A DNA stretch of 64,000 nucleotides from Haloferax marisrubri (GTDB lineage Archaea > Halobacteriota > Halobacteria > Halobacteriales > Haloferacaceae): contig NZ_LOPW02000022.1 in assembly GCF_001469875.2 (NCBI RefSeq), positions 11,829 to 75,828 of the forward strand. The letters run 5' to 3'. The translations under genes and the position numbers were made by a program. Of the stretch, positions 34,727-43,902 are shown in pieces (the first letter of the stretch is position 1; every line of letters begins with the position of its first letter). The notes under the pieces are model-generated. The model was not told the origin of the DNA and ran no database searches. It worked only from the letters and a program-made list of their open reading frames with translations.

Positions 34727-35701
34727 ATGTCGCTGTTTTCTATCTTCGTCAGCGCGCTTCTCCCGATTCTCGCCATCGGCGCGGTCGGCTTCGTCCTCGG
34801 TCGCGTCCGCGACGTTGACCCCGAACCGCTCAACACGGTTACGGTGTACGTCCTCGCGCCGGTACTCGTGTTCTACAGCCTCGCGACGACCGAACTCGCC
34901 GGCGAGACGTTGGCGACCATCACCGCCGGCGTCGTCGTCTACCACGTCGCCATGCTCCTCGTCGCGGGCGGCGTCGCCCGACTCGCTGGCATCTCCGAAC
35001 CTCTCCTCGGCGCGCTCGTCCTCGTCGCCGCCTTTCCGAACTCCGGGAACTACGGCATCCCCGTCAGTTCGTTCGCCTTCGGCGACACCGGCCGCTCGAC
35101 GGCCGTCGTCTACCTCGCCGTCCAGAGCGTCCTCATCTACACGTTAGGTGTGTACATCGCCGGGCGAGGGACCGACCGCGACGACGGCGCACCGGGGTGG
35201 CGCGTCGGCCTCGAACGCATCGTCCGCATCCCGCTCGTGTACGCCGTCGTCGCCGCGCTCGCGGCCCGCTGGCTCGGCGTCGTCCCGCCGACGGGCGTCC
35301 CCGCGATGGAGACGTTGCGGCTCGTCGGCGACTCGTCGATTCCGATGATGCTTCTCATCCTCGGCATCCAACTCGCGGGTGCCGACCTCGGCTCGACGCT
35401 CTCGGAGGTCGGCGTCGTCGCCGCGCTCAAGATAGTCGTCGCGCCCGCGGTCGCGGTCGGCGTCGCGCTCGTCGCCGGCTTCGGCGACCCGACGGTCGCG
35501 CGGACGTTCGTCCTCGAATCTGCGATGCCCGCGGCCGTCACGCCGCTCATCCTCGTCGCGGAGTTCGGCGACGCCTCGGGGACCGGCTCTGCCACCTCGC
35601 TCGCCGAGTTCGTCTCCGCGGCCGTCTTCGCGACGACGCTCCTCAGTGTGCCCGCGCTCTCGGTACTCATCTACCTCTTGAACCACGGCTTCGTGGTGTA
35701 G
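34727..35701 (+). CDS. AEC-family transporter (auxin efflux carrier type)
   Basis: A 324-residue protein with ten predicted membrane helices in two halves of five. Family blocks are LPILAIGAVGFVLGR at the start and FPNSGNYGIPVS in the middle, with a loop (GRGTDRDDGAPGW) between halves. AEC proteins in prokaryotes move small organic anions or amino acids. The substrate is unknown. The ATG at 34727 was chosen over an in-frame Met 21 nt upstream because the membrane segment starts there and a GTTTGCG box lies about 26 nt before. Confidence 0.87.
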   Translation: MSLFSIFVSALLPILAIGAVGFVLGRVRDVDPEPLNTVTVYVLAPVLVFYSLATTELAGETLATITAGVVVYHVAMLLVAGGVARLAGISEPLLGALVLVAAFPNSGNYGIPVSSFAFGDTGRSTAVVYLAVQSVLIYTLGVYIAGRGTDRDDGAPGWRVGLERIVRIPLVYAVVAALAARWLGVVPPTGVPAMETLRLVGDSSIPMMLLILGIQLAGADLGSTLSEVGVVAALKIVVAPAVAVGVALVAGFGDPTVARTFVLESAMPAAVTPLILVAEFGDASGTGSATSLAEFVSAAVFATTLLSVPALSVLIYLLNHGFVV

Positions 35702-35746
35702 CCCCCGTTCCGCCACGATTTTGTGCGCCCTCCCCGACCTTCGAGT

Positions 35747-36607
35747 ATGAAAATCGGATTCATCGGTGGCAGCGGTATCTACGAGGCGCTCCCGCTGGAG
35801 AACACCCGCGAGGAACCCGTCGAGACGCCGTTCGGCGAACCCTCGACGACGCCCATCGTCGGCGAGTTCGGCGACACCGGCCGCGAGGTCGTCTTCCTCC
35901 CGCGACACGGCCCGGACCACCAGCACTCGCCGACGACGCTCCCCTACCGCGCGAACATCTTCGCGCTCAAGAAACTGGGCGTCACCCACGTCCTCGCCAG
36001 CAACGCCGTCGGCAGTCTCAAAGAGGACCTGCCGCCGCAGACGCTCGTCGTCCCCGACCAGATTTACGACCGCACGAAACACCGCCCGCTGACGTTCTTC
36101 GACGAGGGCATCGTCGTCCACCAGCCCTTCGCGATGCCGTACGACGAGGAACTCGTCTCCATCCTCGCCGAGGCCGCCGAAGAGGCGACCGACGCGCAGG
36201 TCCAGGAGGGTGGAACCTACGTCTGCATCGAGGGCCCGTCGTACTCCACGAAGGCCGAAAGCGAACACTACCGCGCGCAGGGCTGGGACGTCATCGGCAT
36301 GACGACCATCCCCGAGGCCAAACTCGCCCGGGAGGCCGAGATGGCCTACGCGACCATCACCGGCGTCACCGACTACGACGTCTGGAAGGAAGACAGCGAA
36401 GTCACGCTCGACGAAGTGCTGAAGAACGCCGCCGCCAACGAGGAGGCCATCAAGGAGACCGTCGAGGCCGCCATCCGCAAGATTCCCGACGGCCACGAGA
36501 CCGACAGTCACACTGCGCTCGAAGGGACCATCAACACGCCCGACGAGGCCATCCCCGCCGAGACGAAAGAAAAGCTCGCGCCGCTCATCGACACGTACGT
36601 CGACTGA
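35747..36607 (+). CDS. mtnP: S-methyl-5'-thioadenosine phosphorylase
   Basis: A 286-residue purine-nucleoside-phosphorylase-type enzyme that splits methylthioadenosine, the by-product of polyamine and other SAM-dependent pathways, into adenine and methylthioribose-1-phosphate. The start IGFIGGSGIYEALPL, the phosphate site LPRHGPDHQHSPTTLPYRANI and EGPSYSTKAES are conserved, the second read as two blocks. A GATTTTGTG box (35718-35726) gives a leaderless ATG at 35747. Confidence 0.95.
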   Translation: MKIGFIGGSGIYEALPLENTREEPVETPFGEPSTTPIVGEFGDTGREVVFLPRHGPDHQHSPTTLPYRANIFALKKLGVTHVLASNAVGSLKEDLPPQTLVVPDQIYDRTKHRPLTFFDEGIVVHQPFAMPYDEELVSILAEAAEEATDAQVQEGGTYVCIEGPSYSTKAESEHYRAQGWDVIGMTTIPEAKLAREAEMAYATITGVTDYDVWKEDSEVTLDEVLKNAAANEEAIKETVEAAIRKIPDGHETDSHTALEGTINTPDEAIPAETKEKLAPLIDTYVD

Positions 36608-36614
36608 GCCGGCC

Positions 36615-37091
36615 TCAGCCGTTCAGTTCTGCGGATTCTGCCGAATCGTCCTCCGACTTCACGACCTCGCGTTCGCCACGCGCCGCCTCGTCGGTCGGTG
36701 AGAACTCGACCGCGTGACAGCGCGCGCAGTACTCGTTTTCCCCGCGGTCGGTCGTCGCGAGCGGGATGCCCGCGACGACGAGTTGCGTGCTGAACTCCCG
36801 GCCGACGCCCCGGTCGTCGGCCTCGCCGCAGACGACGCACTCGCGGACCGCCCGCGGCGACGTGACCACCTCGCGGACGCGGCCGAACGAGGTCGGACTG
36901 TGCGAGACGTAACCGGGGAAGTAGCAGTGCAACCAGAAGATGGGGAGGAAAAACAGGAGCGCCCACGTCCAGATTTCCGACTGGGGAAACAGAATCGCCG
37001 CCGCGAGCGCCGCGAACAGTGTCGACGTGACGAGTGAGACCGCGACCGTCAGTCGTCGGAGCGTGCTGGAGAGCAGGGTCGGATGGGGCAC
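36615..37091 (-). CDS. Two-helix membrane protein with C-terminal zinc ribbon
   Basis: A 158-residue protein: two hydrophobic segments (about residues 12-34 and 42-62), then a soluble domain with CVVCG and CARC pairs some 35 residues apart that should bind one zinc, and an acidic tail. The start is GTG at 37091; a TTTTTATC box at 37117-37124 lies about 27 nt upstream and overlaps the end of scpA, so it is leaderless and separate from smc-scpA. Function unknown. Confidence 0.7.
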   Translation of the reverse strand: MPHPTLLSSTLRRLTVAVSLVTSTLFAALAAAILFPQSEIWTWALLFFLPIFWLHCYFPGYVSHSPTSFGRVREVVTSPRAVRECVVCGEADDRGVGREFSTQLVVAGIPLATTDRGENEYCARCHAVEFSPTDEAARGEREVVKSEDDSAESAELNG

Positions 37092-37124
37092 GTCCGAGAG
37101 TGACGACGGGGCCGATAAAAATAG

Positions 37125-38261
37125 CTAGTCGTCCGCGATGGCCTCGGCTTCGAGTTCGGGGTCGTCAGCGTCGTCAGCGTCGTCAGCGGCGGCGTCGGAA
37201 CCGCGGTTGCCCGTCTTCGTCTCGGCGTCCGCTTCGTCGGCATTTTCTGCGTCCGTATCCACCTCCGACCCCGCGCCGGGGTCGGCGTCGAACACCTCGG
37301 GGTTCCGAATCCAAAGGTCGCCGAACAGGTCGTCCTGCTTGAGGTAGACCGTGCTTCGGTGGGACAGAAACAGGAGCGCGAGGTAGGTCGTCATCACGGT
37401 GTCGGCCACGTCGCGTATCTCGGCGAACAGCACCTCGTCGCGGCCCTTCTCGTAGTGGGTGGCGAGCACGTCGCCGACGGCTTCGACGACCGCCTCGATG
37501 TCCTCGTTGTGGGCGGTCCCCGTCACGTCGTCCTCCGTGGGTTCGCCCGCACCGCGCATCTCGCCGGGCGTGTGGTAGTCGAGCGTCTGCGTCCCGCGGG
37601 AGAAGCCGCGGGGCGATTCCGAGGTGTCGTACTCGCGCCGGCGCTTCCACCACGACCCGCGTTCGACCTCCCGGAGTTCGCGGACGAGTTCGTCCAGCGT
37701 CTCCGGCGACCCGCGGGCGTTCTTGCGTTCGAGCCGCCGGTCCATCTCGTCTTCCAGCGCGTCGATGGGGTCGAAGCCGGGCGGGCCGTCGCCGTCGTCG
37801 CCGGGGTGGCCCTCGTCGCCGCCGCCCTGTAAGGCGAGTTCCCACGGTTCGAGTTCCTCCTCGTCGGGTTCGTCCGGCGCGAGGAGTTCGTCGGACTTCA
37901 TTCGCAGGAGGACGCTCGCGTAGAACAGCGCCCGCCCGGTCGTCCGGAGGTCCATCGCGTCGAGGCGGTTCAGGAAGGCGTCGGTGACCTCCACGATGTC
38001 GATGTCCCACGGGTCGATGGTGCCCTCCTTGGCGAGTTGGACGAGGAGTTCGACTGGTTCGACCTCGTCGTCGTCGGTCTCGGAGACGTCCTCCGGGAGG
38101 ACCTCGTCCATCGCGTCGGGTTCGACGGGGTCGGGAGAGCCGTCGGAGTCGGGCGCGGCGTCGTCGGTGGCAAACGAGAAGACCGCGTCGTCATCGTCGT
38201 CGCTCGCGTCGCGCTCGCCACGCCCGCGAGAGAGGTTGAGTTCGGGGATGTCGTCAGTCAT
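37125..38261 (-). CDS. scpA: Segregation and condensation protein A
   Basis: A 378-residue kleisin that bridges the Smc head domains. The core starts at about residue 60 with EPVELLVQLAKEGTIDPWDIDIVEVTDAFL, split around the DPWDIDI motif, and continues ALFYASVLLRMKSDELL, the usual ScpA N-terminal domain. The C-terminal winged helix (DVADTVMTTYLALLFLSHR) is present. Both ends have long acidic extensions, common in haloarchaea. The ATG overlaps the end of smc by 8 nt, so the pair is translationally coupled. No ScpB is in this window. Confidence 0.93.
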   Translation of the reverse strand: MTDDIPELNLSRGRGERDASDDDDDAVFSFATDDAAPDSDGSPDPVEPDAMDEVLPEDVSETDDDEVEPVELLVQLAKEGTIDPWDIDIVEVTDAFLNRLDAMDLRTTGRALFYASVLLRMKSDELLAPDEPDEEELEPWELALQGGGDEGHPGDDGDGPPGFDPIDALEDEMDRRLERKNARGSPETLDELVRELREVERGSWWKRRREYDTSESPRGFSRGTQTLDYHTPGEMRGAGEPTEDDVTGTAHNEDIEAVVEAVGDVLATHYEKGRDEVLFAEIRDVADTVMTTYLALLFLSHRSTVYLKQDDLFGDLWIRNPEVFDADPGAGSEVDTDAENADEADAETKTGNRGSDAAADDADDADDPELEAEAIADD

Positions 38262-41200
38262 CCGCCGGAACCTCCGCTTCCACGTCCGCGTCGGCTTCAC
38301 CGCCGTCACCACCGTCGGCATCGTCGCTGCTGTCGCCGCCGTCGTCGCTTCCACCGTCGTCCCCGCCCGGTCCGTCCGCGTCGCTACCGCCGCTCCCGTC
38401 ACCTCCTGCTTCGCCGTCGCCGCCGAACTGGATACCCGTGACGGCGCTGACGTTGTCGCCCTGCATCGTCACGCCGATGGCGCGCTCGGCGCGTTCGAGG
38501 AGCGCGGAGCGGTGCGAGACGACGACGAACTGGGCGTCGCCCGCGAGGTCGTCGACCATCTGGCCGACGCGCTCGGCGTTCGCGGCGTCGAGGAAGGCGT
38601 CCACCTCGTCGAGCGCGTAGAACGGCGCGGGATTGTGCCGCTGGATGGCGAAGATAAAGGCGAGCGCCGTCAGCGACTTCTCGCCGCCGGACATTGCGTC
38701 GAGGCGCTGGATGGGTTTGTCGCCCGGTTGGGCCTTCATCGTCAGGCCCTCCTCGAAGGGGTCTTCGGGGTTCTCCAACTGGAGGTGGCCCGTCCCGTTC
38801 GACAGGCGCTCGAAGATGTCCGTGAAGTTCTCGGCGATGGCGTCGAACGACTCCATGAACGTCGCCTTCTTCTGGGACTCGTACTGGTCGATGCGGTCGG
38901 CGATGGCGTCGCGCTCTTCGACCAGCACGTCGCGGCGCTCCTGGAGGTCTTCGAGGTCGGCCTTCACGTCGTCGTACTCGTCGATGGCGAGCATGTTGAC
39001 CGGTTCGAGTTCCTCCATCTCCTCGGTGAGCCGCTCGATTTCGGACTCGACCGTGTCGTGGTCGGGAATCTCGTCGGGGTCGTAGTCACCGACCTGCGAT
39101 TCGAGCTCGTCGATTTCCCATTCGAGGCGCTCGGCGGCCGAACGCATGCTTTCGAGCTTCGATCCGACCGCGCTCACGCGGTCTTTCTTCTCGTCGCGGG
39201 CGCTCCGGGCCTCGCGGAGGTCGCCCTGGAGCTCCGTGCGGTCCTCTTTGAGGTCGACCAGTTCCTCCTCGAGTTCGGCGACCGCCTCGCGTTTGGCCTC
39301 GAGGTCGTCCTCGCGCTCCTCGATTTTCGACTCCGCTTCGGAGATGGATTTTCGGGCCTCAGCCTTGCGGTTCTGGGCGGCCTCGACCGTGTCGTGGAGG
39401 TCGTCGACCGCGTCTTCCGCGTACTGCTTTTCGAGTTGAATCTCGTTGAGCCGGCCGTCGAGCGTCGACATCCGGTCTTCGAGGTCGTCGATGTCCGCGC
39501 GAACCTCGTCGGCGCGGGCGGTGAGTTCCGGAATCTCGGAGTCCGCGAGTTCGGACTCGATATCCTCGATGGCGGCCTCGACCGTCTCGATTTCGTCGTC
39601 GAGGTCGGCGATTTCGTCGTCGAGGTCGGACATCTGTTCGTCCACCGACTCGCGTTCGGACTGGAGTTCGTCGAGGCGGTCGTTCAGCCGGTCGATTTCG
39701 GCTTCGGCGTCCTCGATGTCCTCCTCTGCGTCCTCGATTTCGCGCTCGATGGTCCGGACGCGGTCGGCGGCGTCGGAGGCCCGCCCGCGGGCGTCGTCGA
39801 GGTCGTCGTCGATGTCCCGAATCTCGCTGTTGAGCGAGCGACGGCGGTCTTCGAGCTTCGTAATCTCCTTCGCGAGGCGTTCGAGTTTGCCCTCGCCGGA
39901 CTTCGAAAACGAGTAGCGAGAGCCGCCGCCGGAGCCGCCGGTCATCGCGCCGGAGCGCTCCACGAGGTCGCCGTCGAGGGTGACCATTCGGTAGTCGCCC
40001 ATCAGGTCCCGGGCGGTCTCCATATCCTCGACGACGAGCGTCGACCCGAGGACGTACGAGAAAATCGACTCGTACTGGCTGTCGTAGTCGACGAGGTTGC
40101 GCGCGAAGTCCACGACGCCGGGGTTGTTGGGCTTGCGCGGCAGGCTCCGGTTGTCCATCTTCGTGATGGGCAGGAACGTCGCGCGGCCCGCGTTGCGGGA
40201 CTTCAGGTGGTCGATACAGGACGACCCGACGCCGTCGTCGTCGACGACGACGTTGGCGAGGCGGCCGCCGGCGGCCGTCTCACAGGCTTTGGCGTACTCG
40301 CCGTCGACGGAGCCGAGTTGGCCGACCGCACCGTGGACGCCGGAGATACCGGCGTTGAGAATGGTCGTGACGGCCCGGGGCCACGAGTTATCGCCGTCTT
40401 TGCCGGCGCGGGCTTCGAGGCGGGCGTACTCCGACTGCTTGGTCTGGAGTTCGTCCGTCACCTCGGAGAGGTCGTCGTTCAGTTCGGCCTTCTCGGCCTG
40501 CAGGTCCTCGATGACGCCGTCTATCTTCGCCTTGTTCTTCTCGGCGGTGTCGAGTTCGCTGTGCAGGTCGGAGATTGTCGCCTTCAGTTCGGGGATGCGC
40601 TCGCGGGCGCGTTCGAGTTCGTCCCGCGTCTCCGAAATCTGGTTCGAACGGCGGCGCGCGTCGTCGAGCAGGCGGTCCTTGGCGCGCTGGCGGTCGTTCT
40701 TCTCGTCTTTGAGGTCGTCGAGCGTCTCCTTTCGCTCCGCGAGTTCGGACTTCAGTTCGTCGAACTCGGTGTCGACCGAGTCGATTTCGGCCTGCACCTC
40801 GGAGAGTTCGACCCGCTTGGACTGGATGTCGCTTTTGACCGACGCCTTCTCGACTTTGACCTCGCGGATGTCGTCTTCGAGGTCGTCTATCTGCTCTTGC
40901 TTGCGGTCGATGTCGATGAACGCCTTCCGGCGCTCGGCCTCGGCGTCATCGCGCTTTTCCTCGGCGGCCTCGATGGCGTTTTCGAGCCGAGAGATGTCGC
41001 CTTTTATCTCCTCCATCTCCGACTTGATGCGGAGCTGTTCGTCCTCGCCCTTGCGCTCTATCTCGCGGGTGAGGTCTTCGAGGTCTTCTTCGAGCCGGGT
41101 GACTTTCCCCTGTCGCTCGTCGAGTTCGGCCTGTAGGTCTTCGAGGTCGGCCTCGGTGGACTCGATGCGCGATTCGGTCCGCGAGAGGTCGTCGCGCTTG

Positions 41201-41973
41201 TCTTCGAGTTCCGCGGCCTTCAGGTAGCCCTCGTACTCCTCTTTCTCCTCGCGGAGTCCCTTGTAGGTGAGCGCGGTCTCGCGCTCGTCGGCGAGCTGGT
41301 CGAGTCGGGTCTCCTTTTCTTCGATGCGGAGGTCCGCCTCGTCGACGCGCTCTTCGACCGCCTCCAACTCCTCGAAGGCGGCGTCTTTCTTCTCGTCGAA
41401 CTCGGCGACGCCCGCGATTTCGTCGATGATGCCCCGCCGCTGGTAGGGCGTCATGTTGATAATCTCGGTCACGTCGCCCTGCATGACGACGTTGTAGCCC
41501 TCGGGGGTGATGCCCGCCTGCGCGAGCAGGTCCTTGATGTCCGAGAGGTTGACCGAGCGCTCGTTGAGGTAGTAGTACGAGTAGTAGTTGTCCGGCGTCT
41601 CCTTGACGCGGCGCTTGATGGTTATCTCCTCGACGTCGCCGACCTTGTCGGTGCCGGCGGCGTTGACGACCTGCGAGCGGTCGAGCGTGCCCTCGGAGTT
41701 GTCGAGGACGACCGTGACGCTCGCCTCTTTCGGCTGTTTCGCGGCCTCGTCGCTGCCGTCGGCGTGGCCGGGGTTGTAGATGAGGTCCGTCAGCTTCTCG
41801 GCGCGAATCCCGCGGGTGCGGGCGAGGCCGAGCGCGAAGAGGACGCCGTCGATGATGTTCGATTTGCCGGAACCGTTCGGGCCCGTAACGACCGTGAAAT
41901 CCTCGTAGAACGGGATGCGAGTCGGCCGCCCGAAGCTCTTGAAACCGTCAAGGACGAGCTCTTTGATGTGCAT
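38254..41973 (-). CDS. smc: Chromosome segregation protein Smc
   Basis: A 1239-residue SMC ATPase for chromosome condensation. Walker A GPNGSGKSN is at residues 31-39; the ABC signature MSGGEKSLTALAFIFAIQ and the Walker B FYALDEVDAFLD are near the C terminus. Two coiled-coil arms (about 165-500 and 670-1030) flank a hinge with GAVGQL. A Gly/Asp-rich acidic tail of about 60 residues follows the head, a haloarchaeal trait. It overlaps scpA by 8 nt and is preceded by a small coiled-coil gene. Confidence 0.97.
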   Translation of the reverse strand: MHIKELVLDGFKSFGRPTRIPFYEDFTVVTGPNGSGKSNIIDGVLFALGLARTRGIRAEKLTDLIYNPGHADGSDEAAKQPKEASVTVVLDNSEGTLDRSQVVNAAGTDKVGDVEEITIKRRVKETPDNYYSYYYLNERSVNLSDIKDLLAQAGITPEGYNVVMQGDVTEIINMTPYQRRGIIDEIAGVAEFDEKKDAAFEELEAVEERVDEADLRIEEKETRLDQLADERETALTYKGLREEKEEYEGYLKAAELEDKRDDLSRTESRIESTEADLEDLQAELDERQGKVTRLEEDLEDLTREIERKGEDEQLRIKSEMEEIKGDISRLENAIEAAEEKRDDAEAERRKAFIDIDRKQEQIDDLEDDIREVKVEKASVKSDIQSKRVELSEVQAEIDSVDTEFDELKSELAERKETLDDLKDEKNDRQRAKDRLLDDARRRSNQISETRDELERARERIPELKATISDLHSELDTAEKNKAKIDGVIEDLQAEKAELNDDLSEVTDELQTKQSEYARLEARAGKDGDNSWPRAVTTILNAGISGVHGAVGQLGSVDGEYAKACETAAGGRLANVVVDDDGVGSSCIDHLKSRNAGRATFLPITKMDNRSLPRKPNNPGVVDFARNLVDYDSQYESIFSYVLGSTLVVEDMETARDLMGDYRMVTLDGDLVERSGAMTGGSGGGSRYSFSKSGEGKLERLAKEITKLEDRRRSLNSEIRDIDDDLDDARGRASDAADRVRTIEREIEDAEEDIEDAEAEIDRLNDRLDELQSERESVDEQMSDLDDEIADLDDEIETVEAAIEDIESELADSEIPELTARADEVRADIDDLEDRMSTLDGRLNEIQLEKQYAEDAVDDLHDTVEAAQNRKAEARKSISEAESKIEEREDDLEAKREAVAELEEELVDLKEDRTELQGDLREARSARDEKKDRVSAVGSKLESMRSAAERLEWEIDELESQVGDYDPDEIPDHDTVESEIERLTEEMEELEPVNMLAIDEYDDVKADLEDLQERRDVLVEERDAIADRIDQYESQKKATFMESFDAIAENFTDIFERLSNGTGHLQLENPEDPFEEGLTMKAQPGDKPIQRLDAMSGGEKSLTALAFIFAIQRHNPAPFYALDEVDAFLDAANAERVGQMVDDLAGDAQFVVVSHRSALLERAERAIGVTMQGDNVSAVTGIQFGGDGEAGGDGSGGSDADGPGGDDGGSDDGGDSSDDADGGDGGEADADVEAEVPADD

Positions 41974-42057
41974 GGGTTGGTGTTCACGCGGGCGACGCCC
42001 GCAGGTGGAGCGCGCCGCATGAACACGGGGCGCGCTCGCGTCGGACGGCGCGCCCGA

Positions 42058-42366
42058 TTACGCGACGATGATGTCGTCGTCGGGCGTCTCGCCGTCGCCT
42101 TCGTCAGTCTCGTCGGTCTCGTCCGGTTTAGTCTCATCGCCGTCGGCCGACGCCACCTCGTCGGCTTCGGCGGACTCCGCGGCGGCCTCGTCTTCGGTCT
42201 CCCAGTCGCCGCGACGGGTCGCCGCCCGCGAGGGGACCTCCACGTCGTTGGCGTCTTCGAGTTGGCGAAGCCGTTCTTTGGTCTCGACGAGCTCCTCGGT
42301 GAGCCCGTTGACGGCGGCCTGCAGTTCTGCGACTTTGGATTCGAGTTCCTCCACCCGGTTACTCAT
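42058..42366 (-). CDS. Small coiled-coil acidic protein upstream of smc
   Basis: A 102-residue protein: a heptad coiled coil in residues 1-45 (NRVEELESKVAELQAAVNGL, then EELVETKERLRQLED) and a disordered Asp/Glu/Thr-rich tail ending DDDIIVA. It lies 84 nt upstream of smc on the same strand and may share its transcript. It fits the DUF7518 type from memory. An in-frame Met 9 nt further up is an alternative start. It could assist Smc, but that is inference from position only. Confidence 0.75.
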   Translation of the reverse strand: MSNRVEELESKVAELQAAVNGLTEELVETKERLRQLEDANDVEVPSRAATRRGDWETEDEAAAESAEADEVASADGDETKPDETDETDEGDGETPDDDIIVA

Positions 42367-42471
42367 GGGTAACATAGCCCCGCGCGTGAGACATAAATGT
42401 GCGTCAGACAATCACCGAAAATGTGATACGTGTGGGAGTGGTCCCGCTGTCGAACCGCCGCCGCTGACCCC

Positions 42472-43794
42472 TCAGTCGCGGTACGACTCGGTCGTCGTGG
42501 TCCGGAGCGACCGGACCGCGTCGAGGTACTCCTCGCGACTGCGCTTTTCCGCTTTCGCCGCGCGGACCGCGGCCATCGCCTCGGGGCTCGTGAGCAGGTC
42601 GACCAGCGTGCAGGCGGTGAGTTTCGCTGGGATGACGTACGCCATCTCCTCGTCGACGACGCGGAAGTCGCGGGCGTGGACCGCGCCCTCGAAGCCGCCG
42701 GTCCACGGGTGGATGCCGGGGACGAGTTGCGTGATGTCGCCCATGTCCGTCGACCCCGAGAGGTGCGGCGTCCCCGCCGTGACCGCGTCGGGACCGACGA
42801 TGTCGCGGGCGTTCTCGTCGTAGAACGCGACCAGCGTCTCGTCGGTCCGAAGCGGCATGTAGCCGGGGTAGTCCTCGATTTCCACGTCGCCGCCGACGCC
42901 CATCGCGCCGGCGGCGAGCGCCCGGTTGACCGACTCGTTGACGTCCGAAACGGCCTCGATGGACGCCGCGCGGACGTACGACTCCATCGTCACCTCGGCG
43001 GGGACGACGTTGACGCCGTCGCCGCCGCGGGTGATGATGGGATGGACGCGGACGTGGTCCTCGTCGCGGAAGCGCTCGCGCTGGGCGTGGACCGCGTTCA
43101 TCCCCAGCATCGCGGCGTTGAGCGCGTTGACGCCCTCTTCGGGGGCCGCACCGGCGTGCGCTTCGGTCCCGCGATAGGTGACGAACTTGCCGACGAAGCC
43201 GTTGGTCGAGATGTCGCTCGTGACGGTCCGCTCGGGCGTGTCGCTCCCGGCGTGCATCATCGCGGCGGCGTCCCAGTCGTCGACGTAGCCGCGGCGGATG
43301 ATCTCCTGTTTGCCGCCGAAGAACTCGATGTCGCCGGCTTCGAGGAGACCGCGGCGGTAGTCGAGGTCGAGGTACTCCTCGGCCGGGACGGCGACGAACT
43401 CGACCGCGCCGTCGAGGTCGTCCACGACGCCGCTTTCGACGAGGCCGACGGCGGTCCCCACGAGGTGCGCGAGTTGGGCGTTGTGGCCGCAGGCGTGGAC
43501 CGCGCCGGTCTCGGGGTCCGCGAGCGGGTGGTCCGGGTTGACGAGCGCGTCGAGTTCGCCGAGGACGGCCGCGACGAAGTCGCCGGAGCCGGCGCGGGCG
43601 CGTGCGCCGGTGACGGCGAGTTCCGTCTCCACGTCGAGACCGAGGGCTTCGAAGCGGGAGACGACCTTCTCCGTGGTCTTCACCTCCTTGTAGCCGAGTT
43701 CCGGTTCGGCCTGCACGTCCTCCGCGAAGGCGATGATGTCGTCGGCGTGGGCGTCGATAGCGTCGCAGACGCGGGCTTTGAGGTCTGCAGTCAT
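42472..43794 (-). CDS. M20-family amidohydrolase (AbgA/AbgB type)
   Basis: A 440-residue metallopeptidase-like enzyme. The GAVHACGHNAQLAH block, PAEEYLDLDYRRG and the dimerisation-domain motif YRGTEAHAGAAPEEGVNALNAAM, read in parts, match M20 amidohydrolases of the aminobenzoyl-glutamate utilisation type. The C-terminal HLSGSTDMGD supplies another metal ligand. It could split p-aminobenzoyl-glutamate or another N-acyl amino acid; the pabBAC operon is 18 kb away and gives no direct support. Confidence 0.88.
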   Translation of the reverse strand: MTADLKARVCDAIDAHADDIIAFAEDVQAEPELGYKEVKTTEKVVSRFEALGLDVETELAVTGARARAGSGDFVAAVLGELDALVNPDHPLADPETGAVHACGHNAQLAHLVGTAVGLVESGVVDDLDGAVEFVAVPAEEYLDLDYRRGLLEAGDIEFFGGKQEIIRRGYVDDWDAAAMMHAGSDTPERTVTSDISTNGFVGKFVTYRGTEAHAGAAPEEGVNALNAAMLGMNAVHAQRERFRDEDHVRVHPIITRGGDGVNVVPAEVTMESYVRAASIEAVSDVNESVNRALAAGAMGVGGDVEIEDYPGYMPLRTDETLVAFYDENARDIVGPDAVTAGTPHLSGSTDMGDITQLVPGIHPWTGGFEGAVHARDFRVVDEEMAYVIPAKLTACTLVDLLTSPEAMAAVRAAKAEKRSREEYLDAVRSLRTTTTESYRD

Positions 43795-43902
43795 CTGGGT
43801 CGCGTGTCGAGACGAGTCGGGACGTGATAAGTGACGCCGCCGAGGCGGGCGTCTGCGACCAGTCCCGTTAGTCTTTAGCCCACCGCCGTCGAAGCGCGGC
43901 CA

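Noticed and set aside
37984-41136. Open frame of 1050 codons on the + strand
   Set aside because: Antisense to smc and scpA. The Ser/Leu/Val-rich product has no domain, and smc is intact on the other strand.
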